Shown piece by piece: positions 52,866-61,519 of a stretch of 64,000 nucleotides of DNA (positions are counted from its first letter, which is position 1; each line of letters starts with the position of its first letter). The DNA comes from an uncultured Lachnospiraceae bacterium (GTDB taxonomy: Bacteria; Bacillota; Clostridia; Lachnospirales; Lachnospiraceae), in assembly GCA_910586255.1 (NCBI GenBank), contig CAJUHR010000015.1, positions 32,648-96,647 on the forward strand. Reading direction: 5' to 3'. The notes below the pieces were generated by a model. It did not search any database, had not been told where the DNA came from, and saw only the letters and a list, made by a program, of their open reading frames with translations. Made by a program: the position numbers and the translations under genes.

Positions 52866-53642
52866 TCACAAATGGCATGATTTCTCAAGATTTACAATCC
52901 ACTCCAACGAATCCTCACCAATCCCCACAGCTCTCTCTTTTATCTCCCCGGCTGTCTGAGGAAACCGCTTGTTCACCCTGCACAGAAATGCCTTCCGGTT
53001 AAAATATGTAGTTTTCTCAAAGGGGAAACGGATTACGCCAGGTTCTTCAAACCCCACCCCCAGCTCCAGAATCAGGGTATCCTGGTTCAATGTTCCTGCC
53101 AGCCAACGGGTATACCGCTCCCACTGAGGAAGGTATCCCTCCTCAATATAGACCTGAGCCTGTCTGGTATTTCCCGTGAGGGGGGCCCCGCAGTGGGGAC
53201 AGCGATCGTCCGGAATCTCCCCCGGCTCCCAGATATCCCTAGTACATGCCTTAGAACACTGCCGCCAGGTCTCATTACCCCAGGGCGCCACAATCCGATC
53301 CCACCGGAAATCCTGCCGGACAGGCTGCTGGGGGAAAATCTGATCCATTTTCTCTATCATTTTGGGATCCGCATCCCCACAGGAAAGCGTTCCCCTTTTT
53401 GCCTGCTCCGAAGATGCTGCCATCTCCCGGCGGCTTCCCAGAACAGTGTCATAAATTATAGCATCGGTTGCCCGGGTGATGATAAAATAATCCTTATCCT
53501 TTATGAGATTATAAAGACTGCCGTAGGCCTTAATAATCCGTGCTTCCTTCTCCGATCCTCTCTCAGCCATCCATTCCTCACCGAGACCGATCAAAATCTT
53601 CTCACAGCCTGCAAGCCTCTGTTCCCATTCCTTCCTGTCCAT
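52866..53642 (-). CDS. Divergent sirtuin (SirTM)-like protein
   Basis: 258 residues. A zinc ribbon is visible in CSKAC...CPHCGAPL (about residues 133-160), and the C-terminal half has the Sir2 pattern TLILELGVGFEEPGVIRFPF (about 190-209) followed by TTYFNRKAFLCRVN, close to the SirTM class of bacterial sirtuins. Where sirtuins have the N-x-D of the NAD site, here it reads ITRATDAI, with the Asn replaced, and the usual catalytic HG is not evident. It may bind NAD without classic deacylase activity. It follows hydE in the same direction across a tandem repeat. Assignment to the Sir2 superfamily is likely, function is not. Confidence 0.6.
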   Translation of the reverse strand: MDRKEWEQRLAGCEKILIGLGEEWMAERGSEKEARIIKAYGSLYNLIKDKDYFIITRATDAIIYDTVLGSRREMAASSEQAKRGTLSCGDADPKMIEKMDQIFPQQPVRQDFRWDRIVAPWGNETWRQCSKACTRDIWEPGEIPDDRCPHCGAPLTGNTRQAQVYIEEGYLPQWERYTRWLAGTLNQDTLILELGVGFEEPGVIRFPFEKTTYFNRKAFLCRVNKRFPQTAGEIKERAVGIGEDSLEWIVNLEKSCHL

Positions 53643-53675
53643 CTTTTATACTCCTGTTTCTCTGTCCTATACTCC

Positions 53676-53792
53676 TGCTTACTCTGAGCGGTCTCTTCCT
53701 GCCAGGCCTCTGCTCCTCTGCTTCTCTGCTCTGAACCCGCTCTTCCTGGCGGGCCTCTGCTTCTCTGCTCTGAACCCGCTCTTCCTGGCGGA
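53676..53792. repeat. 39-bp tandem repeat between hydE and the sirtuin-like gene
   Basis: Two copies of a 39-bp unit (53715-53753 and 53754-53792) differ only at the last base; a third, diverged unit lies at about 53676-53714. The unit ends CCGCTCTTCCTGGCGGG. The array starts 11 bp after the hydE stop codon and extends toward the sirtuin start, so it lies in the transcribed spacer. Confidence 0.85.
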
Positions 53793-53802
53793 CTTCGTTC
53801 CT

Positions 53803-54849
53803 TTACTCATCCGCCCCGCAGAAATCCCCCCGCTCACTGACCAGCCGATATCCTGCAGACGCCACTTTCTGCCTCAGACATTCAAATCCCTCTGCCGCCT
53901 CCTCGCCGGTACAGATCTTATTGTCATACAGATCATACTGCTTCCTATTTTTCACCGGAGAAAGATTTGGCATAACCACATTGGCCCCGGCTTCCAGGCC
54001 TCTCTCTCTTCCACAGGGATCCATTGTCCCCAGAGCCGTGGTCGCAGGCAACAGCACCTTAGGAAGCAAAAGCCGGACCACTGACAGCAAAAACAGCGTA
54101 AGCTCCACACTCCCCGCCGGCTCCCCGGCAAATCTTGTGTCGTGATGGGGAATAAACGGCCCCATCCCCACCATCTGCGGCTTTAGCTCCTGCAGAAATA
54201 CCAGATCCTCTGCCAGACATTCTGGTGTCTGGCCCGGGCTTCCCACCATAAAGCCAGCGCCCACCTGATACCCCAGATCCTTTAAATCATACAGACACTG
54301 CTTTCTGGCCCTTAAACTCATGCCGGCCGGATGCAGTCTTTTGTAGTGCTCCTCATTGGCTGTCTCATGGCGAAGCAGATACCGGTCCGCCCCGGCATCC
54401 CGAAACATCCGGTATGCCTCCCTGGTTTTCTCCCCGATGGACAAAGTAACCGCACAATCCGGATACCGCTTTTTGATCCCCTTCACCAGCCCGGCAATCT
54501 TTTCATCCGTATAAAAAGGGTCCTCCCCGCCCTGGAGTACAAAGGTACGAAAACCAAGATCATAGCCATTCCTGCAGCAATCCATGATCTCCTCCTCTGC
54601 GAGCCGGTAGCGGACCGCATGTAAATTGCCGCCACGGATTCCACAATAATAACAATTATTTTTACAATAATTGGTAAATTCAATCAAGCCTCTGGTAAAA
54701 ACCTTGTCCCCATAATATCGCCTGCGGATTTCCACCGCTGCCCGGGCTAGCTTAGCCACAGCAGCCGGATCCTTTGTATGTTTTAGGAGCTCTAAGGCTT
54801 CTTCCCGGCTGAGGGAATGGGTCTTAATCAGCTTTTCTGTTATTTCCAT
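53803..54849 (-). CDS. hydE: [FeFe]-hydrogenase maturase HydE (radical SAM)
   Basis: 348 residues. The radical SAM cluster motif CKNNCYYCGIRGGN (C-x3-C-x2-C, about residues 64-77) is followed by FRTFVLQGGEDPFYTDEKI and GMGPFIPHHDTRF, the usual HydE segments. HydE helps build the H-cluster dithiolate of [FeFe] hydrogenase. Its presence implies a fermentative, hydrogen-forming anaerobe. HydF, HydG and hydrogenase genes are outside the window. Confidence 0.93.
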   Translation of the reverse strand: MEITEKLIKTHSLSREEALELLKHTKDPAAVAKLARAAVEIRRRYYGDKVFTRGLIEFTNYCKNNCYYCGIRGGNLHAVRYRLAEEEIMDCCRNGYDLGFRTFVLQGGEDPFYTDEKIAGLVKGIKKRYPDCAVTLSIGEKTREAYRMFRDAGADRYLLRHETANEEHYKRLHPAGMSLRARKQCLYDLKDLGYQVGAGFMVGSPGQTPECLAEDLVFLQELKPQMVGMGPFIPHHDTRFAGEPAGSVELTLFLLSVVRLLLPKVLLPATTALGTMDPCGRERGLEAGANVVMPNLSPVKNRKQYDLYDNKICTGEEAAEGFECLRQKVASAGYRLVSERGDFCGADE

Positions 54850-55110
54850 AAATATGCCCCTCGTATCCCTTCTTTTTGTTCCAATACTCTATTTACTCCC
54901 TTGCCAATGCATGCTTTCTTTCAAAGGCAAATCCCAGGTCTTTGCATGATTCATCAACATTTTTATATAGTAGTATAAACGATTTTATAAAGAATTACAA
55001 TCGAAACCGCAACTTAAAATCACAACCCATTGCAATTTTCCCCTCTCTTATCTATACTATCCTTATACCCTGTTTCCCGCCGCACCGCCTGCCCTCAAAG
55101 GAGATATGCC
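54850..55110. other. Intergenic region between divergent hydE and OLD-nuclease genes
   Basis: AT-rich, with the ATG of the nuclease gene at 55111 preceded by AAAGGAG. No clear consensus promoter or palindrome is visible. The ATTCATCAACATTTTTATATAGTAGTATAAACG run near 54950-54983 is the most promoter-like part. Confidence 0.4.
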
Positions 55111-56982
55111 ATGCAGATAACCCAACTTGCAATCCGCAACTTTAAATCCATACAAAACTTAGAGATTCATAATATTGAAGGCACCCTGATTCTGGTAGGG
55201 AAAAACAACACCGGCAAGACCGGCATCCTAAAAGCCATCCGGGCCGCCTTTGGCAATTACGCCATATCCGAGAACGATTTTAATGAAAAGAATCAAAACA
55301 TTGAGATCTCCATGACCCTGCACATTACCGGCGAGGATCTTCTGCAATTTCACGCTCACGGAATCGTCAGTCAGTACAAGCGGCCGGAAGCATGGAAAAG
55401 AGATTTCTGTTCCAGGCTTCCTTCCTTTGACGGAGAAAACCTGTTTTTCACCTGCATTATCAATCACAAAGGCGTCATCCGCTACAATGACGGATTTCAC
55501 AAACACAACCGCTTTATTCCCGAGCTTTTGCCCCGCCTGTATTTTATTGACACAGACCGGCAGCTTACGGCTTTTCAGGAGGATCTGTTAATGTTCCAGG
55601 AGGATGAACAGCTGATTAAGCTGCGTTCCAATACCTGCATGTTCAGCTCTGCCAAGGTGTGCAATCAGTGCTTTAGCTGTATCGGCCTTATCAACCAGAA
55701 AAAGCCTCAGGAGCTGCAGCTGCGCGAGACAGCCAAGCTTTTGGAGTACAAAATGTACCTCTTAAATCTCAGCGATTTTTCCAGAAAGGTCAATGAAAAT
55801 TATCAGAAAAACGGAGGTATTGAGGAAATTCTCTTCACGCTCACCTGCAATCCAGATGCTCTTTTCTCCGTGACGGCAGAGGCAAGACGGGAAGAACAGC
55901 AGCAGCCCGGCCCTGTGGAGGAGCTGAGCAACGGCATGAGAAGCATCTATATGCTGTCCCTTCTGGAAACCTACATTGACAGTGAGAAACGGATTCCCAG
56001 CATTATTATGGTGGAATATCCGGAGCTCTTTCTCCATCCGTCTCTACAGAAAAGCGCCGGCGCGATCCTCTACCGCCTTTCCGGAAAAAATCAGGTGATA
56101 TTTTCCACCCATTCTCCCAATCTGATCGCCAATTTTACCAGCCGTCAGCTGTGCCAGGTGGTGACGGATGAAGAGCATTTTACCGTGGCCCGGGAGCATG
56201 CGGATATAGATCAGGTGCTGGATGACTTAGGTTACGGCGCCAATGATCTGCTGAATGTCAGTTTTGTCTTTATCGTGGAAGGTAAGCAGGATAAGAACCG
56301 GCTGCCTCTGCTTTTAAAAAAATACTATCCGGAGCTTCACGATGCCAGCGGCCGGCTGTCACGAATCTCCATTCTCACCACCAACAGCTGTACCAACATC
56401 AAAACTTATGCCAACCTAAAATATATGAACCAGGTCTATTTGCGGGATCAGTTTCTGATGATCCGGGACGGGGATGGCAAGGACCCGGAAAAGCTGGCTT
56501 TGCAGCTGTGCCGATACTACGATGAACGGAATGTTGAAGACATTGACAAGCTTCCCAAGGTCCGCCGCCGAAATGTACTGATCCTAAAATATTATTCCTT
56601 TGAGAATTATTTTTTAAATCCCAGTGTCATGGCACAGCTGGGGATTGTAAAAAGCGAGAAGGAATTCTGGCAGATTCTCCTTTCCAAATGGAAGGAATAT
56701 CTCCACCGCCTGCCTGGCGGACGCCATCTGACAGAGGTACTTGGCAAAGAAATTGAGACTGTGGAAGAATTAAAAGAAAATTTTGAGAGCTTTAAGATTT
56801 TCGTCCGAGGTCATAATCTGTATGATATCTTTTACGGTCCCTATAAGCAGCAGGAGACAGAACTCCTTGGGCGCTATATTGATCTGGCTCCGCGGGAGGA
56901 TTTCCAGGATATCTTCGATGCCATTGAGGCCTTTCCCTTTTTTGAGAGCCGGAAAAACAATCCTTCACAGAGACCCGGATAG
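55111..56982 (+). CDS. OLD-family ATP-dependent nuclease with a Cys4 insertion
   Basis: 623 residues. An AAA/ABC-type ATPase (Walker A GKNNTGKT, residues 30-37; EYPELFLHPSLQ and FSTHSPNL farther on) is followed by a TOPRIM nuclease domain with FVFIVEGKQD (about residue 385) and IRDGDGKD (about residue 450), the OLD-family arrangement. Between them lies Cys176-x7-Cys184-x2-Cys187-x2-Cys190 (NTCMFSSAKVCNQCFSC), a pattern able to bind zinc or an iron-sulfur cluster and not usual in OLD proteins. Start at 55111 behind AAAGGAG. No helicase partner is adjacent, so this is not a Gabija locus. Role in phage defence or repair is inference. Confidence 0.82.
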   Translation: MQITQLAIRNFKSIQNLEIHNIEGTLILVGKNNTGKTGILKAIRAAFGNYAISENDFNEKNQNIEISMTLHITGEDLLQFHAHGIVSQYKRPEAWKRDFCSRLPSFDGENLFFTCIINHKGVIRYNDGFHKHNRFIPELLPRLYFIDTDRQLTAFQEDLLMFQEDEQLIKLRSNTCMFSSAKVCNQCFSCIGLINQKKPQELQLRETAKLLEYKMYLLNLSDFSRKVNENYQKNGGIEEILFTLTCNPDALFSVTAEARREEQQQPGPVEELSNGMRSIYMLSLLETYIDSEKRIPSIIMVEYPELFLHPSLQKSAGAILYRLSGKNQVIFSTHSPNLIANFTSRQLCQVVTDEEHFTVAREHADIDQVLDDLGYGANDLLNVSFVFIVEGKQDKNRLPLLLKKYYPELHDASGRLSRISILTTNSCTNIKTYANLKYMNQVYLRDQFLMIRDGDGKDPEKLALQLCRYYDERNVEDIDKLPKVRRRNVLILKYYSFENYFLNPSVMAQLGIVKSEKEFWQILLSKWKEYLHRLPGGRHLTEVLGKEIETVEELKENFESFKIFVRGHNLYDIFYGPYKQQETELLGRYIDLAPREDFQDIFDAIEAFPFFESRKNNPSQRPG

Positions 56983-57005
56983 CAGGCCCGCGCATCCATA
57001 CAATA

Positions 57006-57027
57006 GGGGGCAAAACATTTTGCCCCC
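57006..57027. terminator. Bidirectional terminator
   Basis: GGGGGCAAAA (57006-57015) and TTTTGCCCCC (57018-57027) form a perfect inverted repeat with a two-base centre, between converging genes. Confidence 0.75.
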
Positions 57028-57082
57028 ACAAGCAGCATGCCTTTTACGCGGCCCTTGTCTCACCGCTTTTTCGGAGCCGTTT

Positions 57083-58231
57083 TTACATTAAAGACTTATA
57101 CAGCACCTTAATCTCTTCCACAGAGGTATCTCTTGGATTTCCCGGACGGCAGGCGTCCGCGAAGGCAGACTCTGACAGGAAATCAACATCCTCCTCCTTG
57201 ACAATCTCCTTTAAATCTGCCGGGATTCCCACATCCTCAGAAAGCTTCTTCACTGCATCCACAGCCGCCTTGCGGTATTCCTCCTGGCTCATCTGATCTA
57301 CACCCGAAACTCCCATAGCCCGGGCAATCTCCCGGTATTTCTCGCCAGTACAGGGAGCATTGTACTCCATCACGGTGGGAAGAAGGATGGCATTGGCAAC
57401 CCCGTGAGGCGTGTCATACACAGCTCCCAGAGAGTGAGCCATGGAATGAACGATTCCCAGACCTACATTGGAAAATCCCATGCCGGCCACGTACTGTCCT
57501 AAGGCCATGCCCTCTCGTCCCTCCGGCGTATTGTCCACTGCCCCCCGCAGAGAGCCGGCAATGATCTCGATGGCTTTCAGATGGAACATATCCGTCATTT
57601 CCCAAGCGCCCTTGGTGATATATCCTTCAATAGCGTGGGTCAGAGCGTCCATGCCGGTAGCCGCCGTCAGCCCCTTGGGCATGCTGGCCATCATATCCGG
57701 ATCCACCACCGCAATCACCGGAATATCATGGGTATCCACACACACGAATTTGCGCTTTTTCTCCACATCGGTGATCACGTAGTTGATGGTAACCTCTGCC
57801 GCCGTACCGGCCGTAGTGGGAACCGCAATAATCGGAACGCAGGGATTTTTAGTGGGGGCCACGCCCTCTAAGCTTCTCACATCTGCAAATTCCGGATTAG
57901 TGATAATGATTCCCACTGCCTTTGCCGTATCCATGGAAGATCCGCCGCCAATTGCAATAATATAGTCCGCACCGGACGCTTTGAACGCAGCTACGCCCGA
58001 CTGGACATTTTCAATGGTAGGGTTTGCCTTGATGTCAGAATAAATCTCATAGGCCATGCCCTCTCCATCCAGCACGTCCGTCACCTTCTTTGTCACACCG
58101 AACTTAATCAAATCCGGATCCGAGCAGACAAACGCTTTCTTAAATCCCCGGGTCTTAACCTCTGCCGGGATCTCCTTGATAACGCCTGCCCCATGATAGG
58201 AAGTTTCATTCAATACGATTCTGTTTGCCAT
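57083..58231 (-). CDS. Iron-containing alcohol dehydrogenase
   Basis: 382 residues, standard for the family. NAD-binding AIGGGSSMDTAKAVG (about residues 94-108) and the iron-binding HAIEGY and GIVHSMAHSLGAVYDTPHG regions (about residues 262-285) are intact. Closely resembles lactaldehyde reductase (FucO) and 1,3-propanediol/ethanol dehydrogenases; substrate is not certain. The start at 58231 follows AGGAGG. The TetR gene on the same strand upstream may be its regulator. Confidence 0.9.
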   Translation of the reverse strand: MANRIVLNETSYHGAGVIKEIPAEVKTRGFKKAFVCSDPDLIKFGVTKKVTDVLDGEGMAYEIYSDIKANPTIENVQSGVAAFKASGADYIIAIGGGSSMDTAKAVGIIITNPEFADVRSLEGVAPTKNPCVPIIAVPTTAGTAAEVTINYVITDVEKKRKFVCVDTHDIPVIAVVDPDMMASMPKGLTAATGMDALTHAIEGYITKGAWEMTDMFHLKAIEIIAGSLRGAVDNTPEGREGMALGQYVAGMGFSNVGLGIVHSMAHSLGAVYDTPHGVANAILLPTVMEYNAPCTGEKYREIARAMGVSGVDQMSQEEYRKAAVDAVKKLSEDVGIPADLKEIVKEEDVDFLSESAFADACRPGNPRDTSVEEIKVLYKSLM

Positions 58232-58590
58232 GGCAATCTTTCCTCCTAAAAAAATTAAAGTGTAAGGATCAAAAATTTTATTACTGCTCACAGATACCCT
58301 GCGAACGTAACCGCATATGCCCATAACTGTATTGGCTCATGACTAATCAGCAGAGTGATTAGTCATGGAATAAACAGTAACAGAATTTTTCACCCCCTAT
58401 GATGTTATAATTTTAACGAGATCAGGCAAAAAAAGAAAGTGACAATCTATGAAATGTGTCACTTTCTTTCTATTTTTGTGCATATATACCAGTTGGTTTT
58501 GTGCATAATTTTATGTCTGTATCTGCAAAAAGCTTCGCGGTGAATATGCCATCATCTAAAGCATCTGGATTTCCTGTGTCCATGTCATCC
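58232..58590. other. Intergenic region between the alcohol dehydrogenase and TetR genes
   Basis: Holds the 100-bp repeat at 58281-58380. GTGTCACTTTCTT and AAAGAAAGTGACA around 58434-58470 form a 13-bp-arm inverted repeat (AAAGAAAGTGACA at about 58434-58446, TGTCACTTTCTTT at about 58457-58469), a likely terminator for the TetR gene or an operator. Nothing else is seen. Confidence 0.5.
58281..58380. repeat. 100-bp dispersed repeat, GTTACTGTTCAC family
   Basis: TTACTGCTCAC at the left and the opposed AAACAGTAA at the right. Interior palindrome CATGACTAATCA/TGATTAGTCATG has perfect 12-bp arms. It shares ACGTAACSGCATATSC with the element at 43163-43252. Non-coding. Confidence 0.65.
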
Positions 58591-59175
58591 TCATCCCAGC
58601 AGTCCCAGCTGTTCAAAAACATCTGCCAGCGCGGGCGGCATGGCATCCACCAGTCTGTCCGCCATCTGCCGGGGTGTCTCCTTCATTCCCCCCAGCACCC
58701 ATTTCACGGTCATATAGACGGATCCCCGGCAATACATTTCCAGTTGAAACTGCAGCTCATCGTCCACCGGCCTGCGAATCCTGCGAGCAAGAAGGTCATT
58801 ATAAAACTGCAAAATCAGCTCAAAATCATGCTCTTTTAAGGAATTATGATCATCTGACCGGAAAGCCCCGGAAAAAAACGCCTTTTCCTCCCGGATAAAT
58901 GTCAGCTTTCGATCCAAGCTCTCCCGAACCGTGCTTCCCGTCTCGATCTTTCCCAGGGACTGTTGAACCAGCTTGTCAAAATACCAATTGATCAGGTCAT
59001 ATTTGTCCTTAAAATTCCGGTAAAAGGTTTGGCGTGTCAGATCGCATCCTTCCACCACATCCTTCACCGTAATCCTGTCTACCGGTGTGGTTTTCATGCA
59101 TCTTTTTATGGAATCTGCAAGTCTGTATTTTGTGCTCTCCTTTGCACTCTCCTGTCGCCCGGAAATCTCTTCCAT
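58591..59175 (-). CDS. TetR-family regulator (DhaS-like)
   Basis: 194 residues. The helix-turn-helix is at about residues 17-65 (LADSIKRCMKTTPVDRITVK, then DLTRQTFYRNFKDKYDLINW). The C-terminal domain resembles that of DhaS-like regulators of dihydroxyacetone or glycerol metabolism. Located between the alcohol dehydrogenase and uvrB genes in the same direction, so regulation of the alcohol dehydrogenase is plausible. Confidence 0.85.
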   Translation of the reverse strand: MEEISGRQESAKESTKYRLADSIKRCMKTTPVDRITVKDVVEGCDLTRQTFYRNFKDKYDLINWYFDKLVQQSLGKIETGSTVRESLDRKLTFIREEKAFFSGAFRSDDHNSLKEHDFELILQFYNDLLARRIRRPVDDELQFQLEMYCRGSVYMTVKWVLGGMKETPRQMADRLVDAMPPALADVFEQLGLLG

Positions 59176-59217
59176 CTGCTTCTCCCCTCTTTTTGTGGCT
59201 GATTCTTTTATGCTGCT

Positions 59218-61209
59218 TTACTCCTCCCCGATCTCAATCATCATTTTCTTCACCTTCATCATACGGTCGCGCAGAACTGCCGCTTCTTCAAAGTTGAGTT
59301 CTGCCGCTGCCTGATTCATCTTCTTCTGGAGTTCCTTAGCTAGCTTTCCAAGCTCCTTGGCATCCATGGATTCCGGATCTTTGTCAAAACTCTTGGAATT
59401 GGCCTCAGCTGCCTTGGAAATGGCTATCAAATCCCGCACTGCCTTTTTGATGGTAGTAGGAGTGATACCATGTTCCTCGTTATATTTCTGTTGAATCTGC
59501 CGCCGCCGGTTGGTCTCGTCAATTGCTGCACGCATGGAATCCGTAATAACGTCTGCATACATTATCACATGGCCCTCCGCGTTTCTCGCCGCACGGCCTA
59601 CGGTCTGAATCAGAGAAGTCTCTGACCGGAGAAATCCCTCCTTGTCCGCATCCAGAATCGCCACCAGAGTAATCTCCGGAATATCCAGTCCCTCCCTCAA
59701 AAGATTGATTCCCACCAGCACATCAAACACATCCATCCGCATATCCCGGATGATCTCTGCCCGTTCCAGAGTGTCAATATCCGAGTGGAGATATTTTACC
59801 CGGATCCCCACATCCCGCATATAGTCCGTAAGGTCCTCTGCCATTCTCTTAGTCAGGGTGGTGATCAAAACCTTATTATGCCCCTCCACCTCCTTATTGA
59901 CCTCGGAAACCAAGTCATCAATCTGTCCTTCCACCGGCCGCACAGAAATCTCCGGATCCAGAAGTCCGGTGGGACGGATGATCTGCTCCACCCTCATCAG
60001 CTCATGCTCCGCCTCATATACATTAGGCGTTGCCGATACAAACATCATCTGATCAATCTTGCTCTCAAACTCTCCGAAATTCAGGGGCCGATTGTCCAGC
60101 GCCGATGGAAGCCGGAACCCAAAATCCACCAGTGTCTGCTTTCTTGACCGGTCCCCGGCATACATTCCCCGGACCTGGGGCAGGGTAATATGGGACTCAT
60201 CGATAATAATCAAAAAATCATCGGGAAAATAATCAATCAGGGTCCACGGCGGCTCCCCCGGCTTCCCAAAGGTCAGATGGCGGGAATAATTCTCAATACC
60301 GGAGCAGAATCCGGTCTCACGCATCATCTCCACATCAAAGTTAGTCCGCTCCGCAATCCTCTGGGCCTCCAAAAGCTTGTCCTCACTTTTGAAATACGCC
60401 ACCTGCTCCTTCATTTCCTCCAGAATATTCTCTGTAGCCAGCATCATCTTATCCTTGGGAACTACATAGTGAGAGGCAGGAAAGATTGCAATATGCCCCA
60501 GCTGCAGCTTTCCCTCTCCGGTCAGCCCGTCAATCTCCGTAATTCTCTCCACCTCATCCCCGAAAAACTCAATCCTATAGGCCTCGCTTCCGGAATAGGC
60601 CGGAAACACCTCCAGCACATCTCCCCTCACCCGGAAGGTTCCCCGATGGAAGTCCATATCATTGCGTGTGTATTGAATATCAATCAGCTTATGAATAATC
60701 TCATCCCTGTCCCGCACCATCCCCGGCCGCAACGAAATCACCATCTCCTTATAATCAATCGGACTTCCCAGGCCATAGATGCAGGAGACAGATGCTACAA
60801 TGACCACATCCTTCCGCTCCGACAAGGCCGCCGTGGCAGAATGGCGTAGCTTGTCTATCTCGTCATTGATGGCGGAATCCTTCTCGATGTAGGTGTCGGT
60901 GGATGGCACGTAGGCCTCCGGCTGGTAGTAGTCGTAGTAGGAGACAAAATATTCCACTGCATTCTCCGGGAACATCTCCTTGAATTCTCCGTAGAGCTGT
61001 GCTGCCAACGTCTTGTTGTGGGCGATTACGAGCGTTGGCTTCTGCAAGGCCTGTATCACATTGGCCATTGTGAACGTCTTGCCGGAACCCGTAACCCCTA
61101 GTAAAGTCTGGAATTGATTGCCTTCCTGAAAGCCTTTCACCAGCTCGGCGATGGCCTGCGGCTGGTCGCCTGTGGGCTTGTAGGGGGCTTGTAATTTGAA
61201 CTCTGGCAT
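59218..61209 (-). CDS. uvrB: Excinuclease ABC subunit B
   Basis: 663 residues. Walker A is GVTGSGKTFTMAN (about residues 39-51), the beta-hairpin region YYDYYQPEAYVP is at about 93-104, and the other helicase motifs (DESH, LVGINLLREGLDIPE, QTVGRAARN) follow, with a UVR coiled coil at the C-terminus (LQKKMNQAAAELNFEEAAVL). It scans DNA for damage with UvrA and loads UvrC. Start at 61209. No uvrA or uvrC is adjacent. Its promoter region contains repeated TTCGTGTAA motifs. Confidence 0.98.
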   Translation of the reverse strand: MPEFKLQAPYKPTGDQPQAIAELVKGFQEGNQFQTLLGVTGSGKTFTMANVIQALQKPTLVIAHNKTLAAQLYGEFKEMFPENAVEYFVSYYDYYQPEAYVPSTDTYIEKDSAINDEIDKLRHSATAALSERKDVVIVASVSCIYGLGSPIDYKEMVISLRPGMVRDRDEIIHKLIDIQYTRNDMDFHRGTFRVRGDVLEVFPAYSGSEAYRIEFFGDEVERITEIDGLTGEGKLQLGHIAIFPASHYVVPKDKMMLATENILEEMKEQVAYFKSEDKLLEAQRIAERTNFDVEMMRETGFCSGIENYSRHLTFGKPGEPPWTLIDYFPDDFLIIIDESHITLPQVRGMYAGDRSRKQTLVDFGFRLPSALDNRPLNFGEFESKIDQMMFVSATPNVYEAEHELMRVEQIIRPTGLLDPEISVRPVEGQIDDLVSEVNKEVEGHNKVLITTLTKRMAEDLTDYMRDVGIRVKYLHSDIDTLERAEIIRDMRMDVFDVLVGINLLREGLDIPEITLVAILDADKEGFLRSETSLIQTVGRAARNAEGHVIMYADVITDSMRAAIDETNRRRQIQQKYNEEHGITPTTIKKAVRDLIAISKAAEANSKSFDKDPESMDAKELGKLAKELQKKMNQAAAELNFEEAAVLRDRMMKVKKMMIEIGEE

Positions 61210-61223
61210 ATGAAAACCTCCAA

Positions 61224-61352
61224 TTTGTGACCGAAAAAAGTTTGCCTATTCGCCCGAAATTCGTGTAATTTGATTTTCGATTCGTGTAAAATGGGCTTGC
61301 AAAGCTGGCGAATAAGCGTTAAAATAGCAATTACACGAATGCAGGTCACAAA
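61224..61352. promoter_or_regulatory. Upstream region of uvrB with inverted repeats
   Basis: TTTGTGACC (61224-61232) is inverted at 61344-61352. AATTCGTGTAATT (61259-61271), ATTCGTGTAAA (61280-61290) and inverted AATTACACGAAT (61329-61340) form a three-copy motif. TATTCGCC (61247-61254) is inverted at 61307-61314. No LexA box of the Firmicute type is seen. The arrangement fits an operator cluster or a recombination site of the neighbouring integrases. Confidence 0.6.
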
Positions 61353-61448
61353 ACCGTATTTTTGAAACTAAATAACACTGAATAACAACAACTAATACAG
61401 ATAGTATTATCCAGTCACTTGGTTTTTCATTATAACATATAAACTAAT

Positions 61449-61490
61449 AAAAGTACAGAGCAAAATCGAACTTTTGTTCTGTACTTTTTT
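61449..61490. terminator. Bidirectional terminator after the integrase gene
   Basis: AAAAGTACAGA (61449-61459) and TCTGTACTTTT (61478-61488) form a perfect 11-bp stem with T runs on both strands, 30 bp after the integrase stop. Confidence 0.8.
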
Positions 61491-61519
61491 ATGAGATTTG
61501 TTATGCCATTGTCTCAATT

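Noticed and set aside
53715..53792. CRISPR array
   Set aside because: The 39-bp units are directly adjacent without unique spacers, and no cas gene is present.
55111..56982. Gabija-type defence locus
   Set aside because: The OLD nuclease resembles GajA in outline, but no UvrD-like GajB gene lies next to it; the downstream gene is a converging alcohol dehydrogenase.
61210..61400. LexA box at uvrB
   Set aside because: No GAAC-N4-GTTC-type site is visible; the repeated motif here is TTCGTGTAA.
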